Part shown: in pieces, positions 45,601 to 53,344 of the stretch | Layout: the number at the start of each line of letters is the position of its first letter | How positions within the stretch are numbered: position 1 is the stretch's first letter | DNA from: an uncultured Granulosicoccaceae bacterium | GTDB taxonomy: Bacteria; Pseudomonadota; Gammaproteobacteria; Granulosicoccales; Granulosicoccaceae | Direction of reading: 5' to 3' | NCBI GenBank assembly: GCA_938007995.1 | Contig: CALLLW010000024.1 | Span: 62,001 to 126,000 of the forward strand | Length of the DNA: 64,000 nt | Notes under the pieces: generated by a model | Seen by the model: only the letters and a program-made list of their open reading frames with translations | Database searches by the model: none | Told to the model about the DNA's origin: nothing | Program-made: the position numbers and the translations under genes

Positions 45601-46603
45601 TACCCGGCCCGTTGCTGATAGCCACTACACTCAGCGGCAGAGCATCGGGATCGATGTCATTATCCAATACAGTGAGTCGATGTAGTCCCGAGTCTTCAGC
45701 GATAGTAAAGCCGTCATTCTGAGCTTGCGGTGGTGAGTTAACGCTATTGGCAAATACCACCTCAACCAGCACCGGCTCACTGACCACATTGATGCCATCA
45801 GTAACTCGGTAACTAAATGTATCAATACTTAATCCATCACTGTTTTCCGGTGGAATTTCATTGAAAGCTTCATAAACAAAACTGCCATCAGCACCAAAGG
45901 TCGAACGAAAAGTTTCCAGATTTGAAGCAAATTCCGGTAAATCAACCAACTCCGCTCTCAGGCAGCTGTTAGTGATGTGTTCATCGTCATCATCGTTTGC
46001 TAACACACCCTGAGTGCCATCAACTTTTTCACAGCGGTCACCGTATAACACACCACTGCGCTCAATACGGCTCGGGTAAGTTAACTGGAAGATATCCGGA
46101 TTTGTCACCGGTGGTGCATTAAGACCGACATCAAAACAGAAGATGGCTCGCACAGGCTCCGTAGCAGTGCCGTCTCTGTCGATCAGGCTTAGATCGTATT
46201 CAAGTCCGATCGGGGCAAACAACAGCGGCGGTATCACTTCTATCTGATCATCAGCGGGTTGAAAAGCGACCGCGCATGCCGGCTGATCAAGCAAACAGGC
46301 TTCGACCAGTGAATCGACTGTTAGTGATGGATCTGCAAAATTAGCACTACATTCCGGCAGATTACCCTGGCGCACAATCGTGCTGCCAACTCTGGCAATA
46401 CCCGTATCATCACCAGCCGGTATCCGGATAACCGAATTACTGCCGCCGAGCACATCACCGTCATTCAGCTGAAGACTCGGAGGCGTGTTGTTACCCCTGC
46501 CAGCGTTACCGTCATTTGAACCTCCACCACCGCCACTGCTGCAGGCAGATAAAACGGTAACAGTTGTGATAACGGCTGTGTATCGAAACCAGTGTAAGAG
46601 CAT
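42620..46603 (-). CDS. Giant lipoprotein with tandem Ig/cadherin-like (tandem-95) repeats
   Basis: This is a 1327-residue cell-surface-type protein. The start at 46603 gives a lipoprotein signal with lipobox LSAC (Cys21) followed by a Ser/Gly linker; AAGG lies seven bases before the ATG. Residues 40-285 are a unique region with paired cysteines, plus one degenerate repeat. From about 290 to the end there are eleven repeats of ~95 residues. Each has the calcium-type motif NDSDPDGDxLTV and a GFSGxDxFTYxxxDGNGG-like turn, as in Big_9/cadherin-like tandem repeats. They probably form a rigid calcium-stabilised stalk for adhesion. It has no catalytic domain or C-terminal secretion signal. Confidence 0.88.
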   Translation of the reverse strand: MLLHWFRYTAVITTVTVLSACSSGGGGGSNDGNAGRGNNTPPSLQLNDGDVLGGSNSVIRIPAGDDTGIARVGSTIVRQGNLPECSANFADPSLTVDSLVEACLLDQPACAVAFQPADDQIEVIPPLLFAPIGLEYDLSLIDRDGTATEPVRAIFCFDVGLNAPPVTNPDIFQLTYPSRIERSGVLYGDRCEKVDGTQGVLANDDDDEHITNSCLRAELVDLPEFASNLETFRSTFGADGSFVYEAFNEIPPENSDGLSIDTFSYRVTDGINVVSEPVLVEVVFANSVNSPPQAQNDGFTIAEDSGLHRLTVLDNDIDPDALPLSVVAISNGPGNGTANIRNGVLIEYRPNAGFVGQDRLTYTAQDSGGLTVTAEVLINVTNVNDAPIATNDNVSTNENVSVVVQVLSNDSDVDNDALSVVSVANPRNGRAEIVSDSEVRYTPNNGYFGVDAFEYTISDGADTATATIVVNVVFVNVDPLVVPDQFSVAEDGVIVFDVLENDTDGDNDPLTITNPGTPSNGTVELLSNGNIRYTPAPGFNGTDSFTYAVTDGTVEVTGQVTVTVNDVNDAPLASDDSVSTNEDTPVVIDVLNNDSDPDGDTLTVISIDSVQSGTASINDDNTVNFTPAAGFSGQAGFTYSVDDGNGGSDSASVTVRVSDVKDSPNAADDSVSTEENTAVVIPVLANDSDPDGDALSISAISNVQSGTASVNANNTVTFTPTAGFSGQAGFDYTVDDGNGATDTASVTVLVSNTNQNPEAVDDTVATEEDDPVAITVLQNDTDPDDDSLTLSVLTQPSNGTAEVLAQGNAIVYRPASGFSGVDSFTYQVSDGNGGTDSATVTITVSNVNVAPTAANDSALVAQGEAVTIAVLANDSDPDGDTLSVSIATPPANGTATVQSNNTILYTASSTFSGTDTLVYSIADGNGGTATATVSIAVQAVFVNSPPVAADDLAQATQGQPVDFNILANDSDPDGDSLTVTIATAPENGIATVLPDNGIRYTPNATYSGPDSIAYTVDDGNGGVDTATVSIVVVAANSAPVAEDDSVETTEGTAADIAVLQNDSDADGDVLMVSIDTGPGNGFATVNNNVITYQPATGFSGTDTLIYSIDDGVATDTATVTVTVTALIVNQPPEASDDTATTDQDQAILIAVLDNDADLDGDPLTVTISQPVNGVVTDDGTGLLTYTPNPGFFGVDTFDYSISDPDGAVSTATVTVTVNQLIVTAPINVLPVAVDDLAATEEGTAVIIPVLANDNDPDGDPLTVSLAAPAGNGTAVLDLNGDFEYTPDAGFVGTDTFEYSIDDSISGSATAIVTIEVSAAPVAPAATI
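42632..45736 (-). repeat. Array of eleven ~285-bp coding repeats
   Basis: The coding DNA for the Ig/cadherin-like repeats recurs about every 280-290 bp. Shared islands encode ND-D-DGD-L and the FTY/YS-DGNGG turn. The central copies are the most alike in sequence, whereas those at either end are more diverged. This pattern suits expansion by unequal exchange. Confidence 0.8.
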
Positions 46604-46769
46604 CCGGGGACCTTGGCGGGTTACATAAATTGTCATGACACAATATAGCCGCAATTGCGAGCGATACATAGGGTGTCGTTTGAAAACATTCGTGACCGGA
46701 AATAAGAGCCGTAAACCGGATACAAAGCAAGGAAACAGGCCACACCACGTCAATGTGTAACCTGAATTT

Positions 46770-47591
46770 TTAAACTTCCTTCCTAACTGTAACTTCAGCA
46801 CTGTTGAGAGTTAGCACTTCATCACCGGTATCGAGCAGTAAGCTCCCGGTGCCATCAATACCGACAACACGCCCGTGGATTTTCTTCTCTGCAGCCAAAG
46901 CCATCACGCTGGCATTGGCAAGCGCATCGTAATCTGACCAATTGGCTACCAGGTCTGCCAGTTGTTGCGGTACATCGCCCACAACCATCTGTTGCAGACG
47001 GATAGCAATATCTGCGATTAGTTGCGAGCGGTCCGGCAGCGACCGGCCACAAGACAATTCAGCCAGGTCTACGGTTGCCTGATCGATCAGACGGGCTTCC
47101 TCACCACCTTGATAGTTTATCCCTATACCCAACACCAGTACGGTACCACCAGCGGACCCGATAGTACGCGACTCAACCAGGATGCCAGCCAGTTTTGATC
47201 CGTCCACCAGAATATCGTTGGGCCACTTCATCAGCGCATTGGCTATTCCTATGGCACGCAGGTGATCGCAAATCACCGCACCGGTAAGCAGCGATACCCC
47301 GCTAAACCGGCAGATCGACTCGGCGCTATCAAAACGCATTGAAAACGTCACACCATTATCCGGTGAATGCCAGGTCTTGCCTCGTCTGCCACGACCAACC
47401 GTTTGATGCTCCGCCGCACACAATGTGACAGGTGCAGCGGCTTTTCTTTGCAGTAACCAGGTATTGGTTGAATCCACTTGCGGCAGAACATGCACCTCTA
47501 CTTCCACCCCGGAGTTTACAAAATAGTTCTGGATTGTCTGTTGATCGAGTGGAGCCGGGTTTTTGTCAACCTGAGTCATTGGCCGGTACAT
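46770..47591 (-). CDS. birA: Biotin--[acetyl-CoA-carboxylase] ligase, HTH-less
   Basis: BirA activates biotin with ATP and attaches it to the biotin carboxyl carrier protein. This 273-residue protein starts straight into the catalytic domain (VDSTNTWLLQR), with GRGRRGKTWHSP as the biotinyl-AMP loop and LMKWPNDILVDGSKLAGILVE. It ends with the SH3-like C-terminal domain (HGRVVGIDGTGSLLLDTGDEV). The N-terminal winged-helix repressor domain of Escherichia coli BirA is absent, so it should not regulate bio genes. An ATG four codons in (MTQVDKN) is a likely alternative start. Confidence 0.93.
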   Translation of the reverse strand: MYRPMTQVDKNPAPLDQQTIQNYFVNSGVEVEVHVLPQVDSTNTWLLQRKAAAPVTLCAAEHQTVGRGRRGKTWHSPDNGVTFSMRFDSAESICRFSGVSLLTGAVICDHLRAIGIANALMKWPNDILVDGSKLAGILVESRTIGSAGGTVLVLGIGINYQGGEEARLIDQATVDLAELSCGRSLPDRSQLIADIAIRLQQMVVGDVPQQLADLVANWSDYDALANASVMALAAEKKIHGRVVGIDGTGSLLLDTGDEVLTLNSAEVTVRKEV

Positions 47592-47752
47592 TCCGTCTGT
47601 AGAAGGGATTTAGCGTTCAGATGCATCAATATCAGCTCATTTGAAGCAAAAACTTGAAGTCATCGCTAACATCATAAAAGTGGCTCAAGTGCTGCACACT
47701 AGTTTATGCAGCTCTCATAAAATCCGGCCACTCACCACGGCAGACCTGAACA

Positions 47753-48397
47753 TTGCGAAAAAAACTGACATCTTTTCTGTGTGTAGTATCGCTTGTGACT
47801 TTCAGTCAGATGATAAGTGCTCAGAAAACCTATGTGTACAAGGAGTCTGACGGTACCGTTTGGTTTACCAATGTGAAACCTACCGCACAGGATTCTAGCC
47901 GATACAAGCTAATAGAAGTCAAAGGTCGTGAGACTGCAACCAAAAGTTGTGTGGGTATGAATGATCGCAAGCTCGCAGCTCGAGCTGCAAATTATCAGGA
48001 CCATATTTCGAAATATGCCCGCGAGTACCGCATCGACTCCAACCTGATCATGGCGGTCATTAGAAACGAATCGTGTTTTGACAAATCTGCAGTATCAACT
48101 GCCGGTGCAGAAGGCCTGATGCAACTGATGCCGGCAACTGCAAAGTCGCTTGGAGTGTCAGATTCATTCAGCCCACAGCAAAATATTCGCGGTGGAACAG
48201 AATATCTGGCCGGGTTGGTGAAAAAATATAATAGCAATCTGTCATTGGCGCTGGCCGCTTACAACGCGGGTCCAGGGTCAGTCGCAAAATATGACGGTGT
48301 GCCACCCTTCCCTGAAACACAGAAATATATCAAAAGAGTGATGAAGTCGTATCAGGCTTACCTGCGTGATACCCTGCTTACCGACGCCACGGAATAA
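47753..48397 (+). CDS. Lytic transglycosylase-like protein (SLT domain)
   Basis: This 214-residue exported protein starts at TTG. It has a signal peptide (residues 1-23, cleavage near ISAQK), a short DUF4124-like segment (YVYKESDGTVWFTN) and an SLT goose-lysozyme domain. The catalytic Glu lies in IMAVIRNESCFDKSAVSTAGAEGLMQLMPATA, followed by QQNIRGGTEYLAGLVKKYN and LALAAYNAGPG. It should cleave peptidoglycan between MurNAc and GlcNAc in the periplasm. It stands alone, with birA divergent upstream and the deaminase gene 57 bp downstream. Confidence 0.9.
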   Translation: MRKKLTSFLCVVSLVTFSQMISAQKTYVYKESDGTVWFTNVKPTAQDSSRYKLIEVKGRETATKSCVGMNDRKLAARAANYQDHISKYAREYRIDSNLIMAVIRNESCFDKSAVSTAGAEGLMQLMPATAKSLGVSDSFSPQQNIRGGTEYLAGLVKKYNSNLSLALAAYNAGPGSVAKYDGVPPFPETQKYIKRVMKSYQAYLRDTLLTDATE

Positions 48398-48454
48398 CAA
48401 AACCCTAAGTCGATAAGATATGCTACCCGCTACTGTTTCTACGGGTTATCTTTC

Positions 48455-49039
48455 ATGCAAGACAACGGCATTCTCGCTGCCAAACTACTCAATGTTATTG
48501 AGTCAGACATTCTGCCACTCACCGAGGCCGGAGTATCAGCTGGCAATAAAATTTTTGGCGCAGCGCTATTACACAAAGACTCTCTTGATACCGTAGTTGC
48601 CGAAACCAACAACGAGATAGAAAACCCGCTGTGGCACGGTGAAATGCATGCGCTCAAGCGCTTCTATGAGATACCAGAGGCACAACGACCCGATACTCGT
48701 GATCTGCTATTTTTGTCAACTCACGAGCCATGCAGTCTTTGTTTATCTGCAATCACCTGGTGCGGCTTTGATAATTTTTACTACTTTTTCAGCTACCAGG
48801 ATTCGCGCGATGCATTTGCAATACCCCACGATCTGAAAATCCTCAAAGAGGTATTCGGCCGTGAGGACTACCAGCAAAATAACGAATTCTGGACCAGCCA
48901 CTCGATCAGTTCGCTAATTCAAAGCACAGACAACAAAAATGACTTACAGCTGCAGGCAGATAATATAACCGGACGTTACGCTGAATTGTCAGAAACATAT
49001 CAGGCGGACAAATCGGAAAACAATATCCCGCTGCGTTAA
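48455..49039 (+). CDS. Cytidine/deoxycytidylate deaminase-fold protein
   Basis: This 194-residue protein has the zinc deaminase motifs HGEMHAL (His ligand and catalytic Glu, near residue 66) and EPCSLC (two Cys ligands, near residue 94). Flanking segments are of the guanine/nucleoside deaminase kind. The C-terminal ~60 residues are extra and polar. The substrate (a nucleobase, nucleoside or other amine) is unknown. It lies 57 bp after the transglycosylase gene and converges with the glucuronokinase-like gene. Confidence 0.8.
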   Translation: MQDNGILAAKLLNVIESDILPLTEAGVSAGNKIFGAALLHKDSLDTVVAETNNEIENPLWHGEMHALKRFYEIPEAQRPDTRDLLFLSTHEPCSLCLSAITWCGFDNFYYFFSYQDSRDAFAIPHDLKILKEVFGREDYQQNNEFWTSHSISSLIQSTDNKNDLQLQADNITGRYAELSETYQADKSENNIPLR

Positions 49040-49065
49040 GTCACGGGATGTGATCACTATACAGA

Positions 49066-50061
49066 TCAGACAAAAACAGGCTTTATCACTTCGCAACCTA
49101 TCGCTCCAAGACATTGCTGCAACTCTGCAAACTGCGATTCATTGCGATATGCGCCAACTATTGCGCCACCGGAGCCAGCATATTTTGCACTGGCACCACA
49201 GGACCTCGCTGACTCAATCATTTTAATGTGATACGGATTAAGCTGTGAGACCGAGCGACGGATATTGAAGTTTTCATCCATCAGCTGACTAAATGCTTCA
49301 TGGTTACCGTTTTCGAGAGCAACCAGTGCGTGATCAGTAAGTTGAATCAGACTCTGCATGGCTGCCACCACAGAGCTTTCACCGGCATCATATCGGGCCC
49401 TGAGATCATTGTGAAAAACCTCAGTCGGTTCGGCGCCTTTATCACTGTAGGCAAGATAAATTGATGGCAGCAAATCGGCATCTAACTGTGAATAATGGCC
49501 ACACTGATAGCCATCAACAGTTTCACAGTCTGCAAAGTTCATTAACACGAGACCTTCATAAAACTGAATCACACGATCCTGCAATCCACCACCTATATTC
49601 AGCTCACTGCGTTCTACCTGTAATGCTATTGAAGGCAGAATGCGTAGATCAATTTTGATCGAGTGGAATGCCATCAATGCCTTCAGTGTTGCTACAACCA
49701 GCGCACTGGATCCAGCCAGACCAACCATGCGCGGAATATTGGTCTTATAGCTGATTGTAAAATTCGTAGAGAGATCGGCAGCCGGCAGGTATGCTGCAAC
49801 ATAGTCTGAAAACACTTTTACAGTTGCCTTGAAGATCCGGCTTGCGCCATAGTATCCATCGGCAGCAACCAGATTTTGCAAATCCCCGACTGAATCAAAT
49901 CGATACTGATCAGGTTCGATGATCAATCGATCAGACTGATTTAAAGTAACATCAGCATAAAAGTTTTTACAAATCACCGATAAGGTTTTTCCGGCGTACC
50001 CGTCGGACGGATTACCAACCAGCCCGATACGGGCATAGCATCGTTGTGAAACACTGTGCAT
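49066..50061 (-). CDS. Glucuronokinase-like GHMP kinase
   Basis: This 331-residue protein is a GHMP-family sugar kinase. Key segments are YARIGLVGNPSDGYAGKTLS, the ATP loop MVGLAGSSALVVATL (GLSSS-type), LNIGGGLQDRVIQ and the C-terminal GASAKYAGSGGAIVG. From memory these match plant glucuronokinase (GlcAK) closely in order and wording, more than galactokinase or HddA. If so it would make glucuronate-1-phosphate from free glucuronate, feeding UDP-glucuronate. The needed UDP-sugar pyrophosphorylase is not adjacent. The assignment is by motif resemblance and not proven. Confidence 0.68.
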   Translation of the reverse strand: MHSVSQRCYARIGLVGNPSDGYAGKTLSVICKNFYADVTLNQSDRLIIEPDQYRFDSVGDLQNLVAADGYYGASRIFKATVKVFSDYVAAYLPAADLSTNFTISYKTNIPRMVGLAGSSALVVATLKALMAFHSIKIDLRILPSIALQVERSELNIGGGLQDRVIQFYEGLVLMNFADCETVDGYQCGHYSQLDADLLPSIYLAYSDKGAEPTEVFHNDLRARYDAGESSVVAAMQSLIQLTDHALVALENGNHEAFSQLMDENFNIRRSVSQLNPYHIKMIESARSCGASAKYAGSGGAIVGAYRNESQFAELQQCLGAIGCEVIKPVFV

Positions 50062-50091
50062 CAGCGTAGACCAATGTTTGTATTAAATAAA

Positions 50092-50114
50092 AAACCCGCC
50101 ATAAAGGCGGGTTT
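50092..50114 (-). terminator. Rho-independent terminator after the OmpA-family lipoprotein gene
   Basis: AAACCCGCC (50092-50100) and GGCGGGTTT (50106-50114) form a 9-bp stem with loop ATAAA. On the minus strand it is followed by TTTTTATTT, so it should end the transcript of the OmpA-family lipoprotein; the gene beyond it (glucuronokinase-like) is on the same strand. Confidence 0.82.
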
Positions 50115-50153
50115 ATATAAGTTAGCACAGCTTTTTGGTAGAAAATGAGAGAC

Positions 50154-50177
50154 TCACTCCCGATCAACCGGGAGTGA
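50154..50177. other. Perfect 9-bp hairpin without T run
   Basis: TCACTCCCG (50154-50162) and CGGGAGTGA (50169-50177) frame the loop ATCAAC, 12 bases beyond the OmpA-family stop codon. There is no T run, so it probably stabilises the mRNA 3' end ahead of the terminator rather than ending transcription. Confidence 0.6.
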
Positions 50178-50188
50178 ATCCACAACGT

Positions 50189-51373
50189 TTATCTGACGAA
50201 ACCGGTACCAAGCAACTCAACGCGTCGATTCGCAGCGCGTCCACTGACAGTGCTGTTGTCCTGAGCCGGTACACTTTCACCGTAAGAATTAGCATCAGTG
50301 AGCCGGGTCTTGTTAACTCCCTCGCCGATCAGGTACTTAGCTACACTTTTTACTCTGCGCTTTGACAGTTCAAGATTATATCCGGTATCGCCGGTCGCAT
50401 CTGCATGTCCTTCAAGATTAAGTGTTGCACCTGGAGATCTGGACATTTGGCTGGCGACGTTTGAAAGAATTGAACGTGCTTCAGAGGTAAGCTCTGCAGA
50501 ATCGACATCAAACAGAACCATATCAATCTGGCCCGAGTAAGTTTCGCAACCAGAGCTGTCAACTGTCGCACCCGGAGCACTTGAAGGGCAACGATCAAGG
50601 CTGTTCACTACGCCATCACGATCATTATCTGCAGGGGCAACTGCAGCAGCAATTACAGGCTTTGGCAACTGCACCGGCTTGGCAGGTACTACAGGAGGCA
50701 CAGGCCTGGCTTGCGCAAGCTTAGGTGTCTTCTTGGTACCAAGTCCAAGCCGGTACATCACACCAACCTGACCATAGCTGGTATCAGCACCATTGGTGAG
50801 AGCTTCAGCTCGCAGGCCCAAACCAGTGGCTGTCGCGTACTCAACTCCGGCACCAACGATCACAGGAGCAGTGTCTTCACGTTCAAAGTTAAGGTTATTG
50901 CCGACGTTGCTGTTGTTGATTGCCGCCAGGCCAAGTCGGCCAAATCCGGTCAAGCCTTTGCGCTTGGCGTTACCCTTGTTGCCGCCGATGTACGCAAGCG
51001 CACTGATACCGTTCATGTGATAGTTCACACGTCCGGCAGATGAACTGCCATCAGCAGCGCCACTCGGTGAAAAACCGGCACTGCCAAGATCTGCGGAGTG
51101 CATTTCTACCGAAAAAGTTCTGCTAACGTCAGCGCCGACAGTAATCTGACCAGCCGGCTCGATTCGATCATTCACATCAAGAGCGGGAAAGTCTGAAACA
51201 CTCGGCTCGAGGCGACTGGCGCCAATACCAGCATTAGCATAAAGCGCTCGCTGAAAGTCAGCACCATCGCTGGCAGAAGGTGAGAAACTGGCACAGCCAG
51301 TCGCGACTACCGATAAAGATAAAGTTATAGCGAGCGGCTTAAAAGCAGCTGCAAACGAGTTTGTAAACGTCAT
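50189..51373 (-). CDS. OmpA-family lipoprotein
   Basis: This 394-residue protein starts at ATG 51373, giving a lipoprotein signal with lipobox ATGC (Cys27). Residues about 40-205 form a barrel-like domain (LYANAGIGASRLEP, VNDRIEPAGQITVGADVSRTFSVE, INYHMNGI-type segments) shared with the OmpA protein at 18815-20779. A calcium-type DNDRDGVVNSLDRCP motif comes next (~250). The OmpA domain ends it (NLEGHADATGDTGYNLELSKRR, GRAANRRVEL). It should be anchored in the outer membrane and hold the peptidoglycan. The longer frame from 51445 has no signal peptide at its start. Confidence 0.85.
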   Translation of the reverse strand: MTFTNSFAAAFKPLAITLSLSVVATGCASFSPSASDGADFQRALYANAGIGASRLEPSVSDFPALDVNDRIEPAGQITVGADVSRTFSVEMHSADLGSAGFSPSGAADGSSSAGRVNYHMNGISALAYIGGNKGNAKRKGLTGFGRLGLAAINNSNVGNNLNFEREDTAPVIVGAGVEYATATGLGLRAEALTNGADTSYGQVGVMYRLGLGTKKTPKLAQARPVPPVVPAKPVQLPKPVIAAAVAPADNDRDGVVNSLDRCPSSAPGATVDSSGCETYSGQIDMVLFDVDSAELTSEARSILSNVASQMSRSPGATLNLEGHADATGDTGYNLELSKRRVKSVAKYLIGEGVNKTRLTDANSYGESVPAQDNSTVSGRAANRRVELLGTGFVR

Positions 51374-51551
51374 GGTAAAGAAAACCTCAAGTAAAAATAT
51401 TGGTGTAGCTTCAGCAGTACGCATGCAACGAGAGGCCCATTCCATTGCGACTCACAACCCACTTTCGATGCGCCGTGCTGAATCAATTTAAAAAACACAC
51501 CTACTTCAGCGACTTAGACTTACTCAGGGTTTAATTAGAAAGTGTTAATAA

Positions 51552-51749
51552 TTAATGCAGCGCCTTTATTTTGAACAATCGGTATTCCTGTAATGCATTC
51601 AGCGCCTGATCTTTATCCCGGTGAATGTCATAAAGCGTTTCCAAACCTGCTGATATGCGAATTAATTCCAAACCGACTTCGGCTGTAATTCGCTCGGCGT
51701 CTGTCACTTGCCAATAGGTTGTCGATGTCGAATGTAACGGTTGAAACAT
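51552..51749 (-). CDS. Hypothetical small protein (65 aa)
   Basis: A 65-codon frame from ATG 51749 lies in an otherwise empty 371-bp gap. Its composition looks protein-like: a helical core (AERITAEVGLELIRISAGLE, then LYDIHRDKDQALNALQEYR) and charged ends. No family is recognised and no clear ribosome site precedes the ATG. It is divergent from the histidine phosphatase gene. It may be real, or chance; the surrounding gap (51446-51551) otherwise shows nothing. Confidence 0.35.
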   Translation of the reverse strand: MFQPLHSTSTTYWQVTDAERITAEVGLELIRISAGLETLYDIHRDKDQALNALQEYRLFKIKALH

Positions 51750-51816
51750 ACGGCATCTGACCGGCGCGCAGACATCGGGTTACAATCAAAAGAAACCAAC
51801 AAAACGGAACACACCG

Positions 51817-52380
51817 ATGAAAACAGCCAGGAATGCAGTAGTTCTACTGGTGTTGTTATGCGATGTACTTTTCGCAGCAGACACAGACAGTATGTGGCAG
51901 GACGTTATCGATGGAAAAAGCCTGATAATCATGCGCCATGCGATCGCACCGGGCACGGGTGATCCAGGCAACTTTGAACTTGGCGACTGCGCAACGCAAC
52001 GCAATCTGTCAACTGAAGGCAAACAGCAGGCAGGTGCAATCGGAGAAAAATTCAAACAGGCAGGCATCAGCGAGGCACAGGTCTATACCAGTCAATGGTG
52101 CCGTTGCATCGATACCGCCGTTGAAATGAATATCGGCAACATCCGTGAACAACCGCTGCTCAATTCATTTTTTGGTCGACGCGAGCTCGAAGAAGAACAG
52201 ATGCAAAACCTGAGAGCCTGGCTACAGACTCTGGACTCCGATGGTGCGACGATTCTTGTCACACATCAGGTGGTGATTACTTCACTAGCCGGAGTCTACC
52301 CGGCTTCTGGTGAAGCAGTTGTGTTCAGGCTGGACAATCAAGGTGCGGTTGAAGTGATCAGCAGCATTGATCCCGGGTAA
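51817..52380 (+). CDS. Exported histidine phosphatase-superfamily protein
   Basis: This 187-residue protein has a signal peptide (residues 1-20, hydrophobic NAVVLLVLLCDVLFA) and a histidine-phosphatase domain. The nucleophile His is in LIIMRHAIAPG (RHA motif), the second Arg region is YTSQWCRCIDTA, and the acid/base pair lies in ILVTHQVVITSLAG. It should work in the periplasm on phosphate esters or phosphohistidine; the substrate is unknown. It differs from the cytoplasmic SixA protein at 59205-59696. Neighbours give no hint. Confidence 0.82.
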   Translation: MKTARNAVVLLVLLCDVLFAADTDSMWQDVIDGKSLIIMRHAIAPGTGDPGNFELGDCATQRNLSTEGKQQAGAIGEKFKQAGISEAQVYTSQWCRCIDTAVEMNIGNIREQPLLNSFFGRRELEEEQMQNLRAWLQTLDSDGATILVTHQVVITSLAGVYPASGEAVVFRLDNQGAVEVISSIDPG

Positions 52381-52467
52381 TTCACTCTGCAGTTCTGGTT
52401 GGTTTGTGCTTGGGTACTGATTGGGTACTGATTGAGTTCCGGCAGGGTATAAGCACACTTCAAATCA

Positions 52468-53136
52468 TCAGCGAGCTGCAATAGCACTTTTCATTGCAGC
52501 AATTGTGGCGGCATAGTCAGCACTACCAAAAATGGCTGACCCTGCAACAAAGGTATCTGCCCCATGCGCTGCAATCTCGCCGATGTTGTCTGTCTTGACA
52601 CCACCATCAACTTCAAGCCGTATGTCCAGTCCGCTTTGATCGATAATCTCGCGTGCCGCCTGAAGCTTTTTTAATGTTGAAGGTATGAAACTCTGACCGC
52701 CATATCCAGGATTAACAGACATCAATAAGACCATATCGATTTTATCCATTACATGATCAAGATACGAAAGCGAGGTGGCCGGATTAAAAACCAGACCTGC
52801 CTTACAACCATTGTCTTTGATCAGCTGCAGTGATCTGTCGATATGCTCTGACGCTTCCGGATGAAAGGTAATGTAATCTGCACCGGCCGTGGCAAACTCG
52901 GGGATCAGTCGATCAACCGGCTTGACCATAAGATGCACATCAATTATTGCCTTGATGCCGTAATCTCTTAGCGCCTTGCATATCATCGGACCGAACGAGA
53001 GGTTCGGCACATAGTGATTATCCATCACATCAAAATGAATAATATCCGCACCAGCGGCAATCACCTGCTCAACGTCCTGCCCGAGTCGGGCAAAATCTGC
53101 AGACAATATTGATGGTGCGATCCAGGGTGCATTCAT
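52468..53136 (-). CDS. rpe: Ribulose-phosphate 3-epimerase
   Basis: Rpe interconverts ribulose-5-phosphate and xylulose-5-phosphate in the pentose phosphate pathway. The 222-residue TIM-barrel protein starts [22 protein letters not shown], with metal ligands and catalytic Asp in [38 protein letters not shown] and [14 protein letters not shown]. The ATG at 53136 is preferred to an upstream frame from 53217 because the family starts near here. It stands as a single gene on the minus strand, divergent from the secreted protein at 53345. Confidence 0.96.
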   Translation of the reverse strand: MNAPWIAPSILSADFARLGQDVEQVIAAGADIIHFDVMDNHYVPNLSFGPMICKALRDYGIKAIIDVHLMVKPVDRLIPEFATAGADYITFHPEASEHIDRSLQLIKDNGCKAGLVFNPATSLSYLDHVMDKIDMVLLMSVNPGYGGQSFIPSTLKKLQAAREIIDQSGLDIRLEVDGGVKTDNIGEIAAHGADTFVAGSAIFGSADYAATIAAMKSAIAAR

Positions 53137-53344
53137 TCTGCCCGGCCTTTCATGGTGGTTGTCTCTTGCTGTCTCGGGGTTGTCTTCGGCTGCCGCCCGG
53201 CGGAGTCTATCAGTCACCGTATCTACCCGCTATTGCAACTGCTCACAAATGCCTGACTTGTGAACATTCAGCCCGCCTATACTTTTGCGAACTACAATGC
53301 AGCTACACTACGCCCTCAGGCCAACTGACCGGTTACAGTAAATC

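Noticed and set aside
47641-47850. 69-codon plus-strand frame overlapping the transglycosylase start
   Set aside because: It is out of frame with the clearly supported signal peptide and SLT domain.
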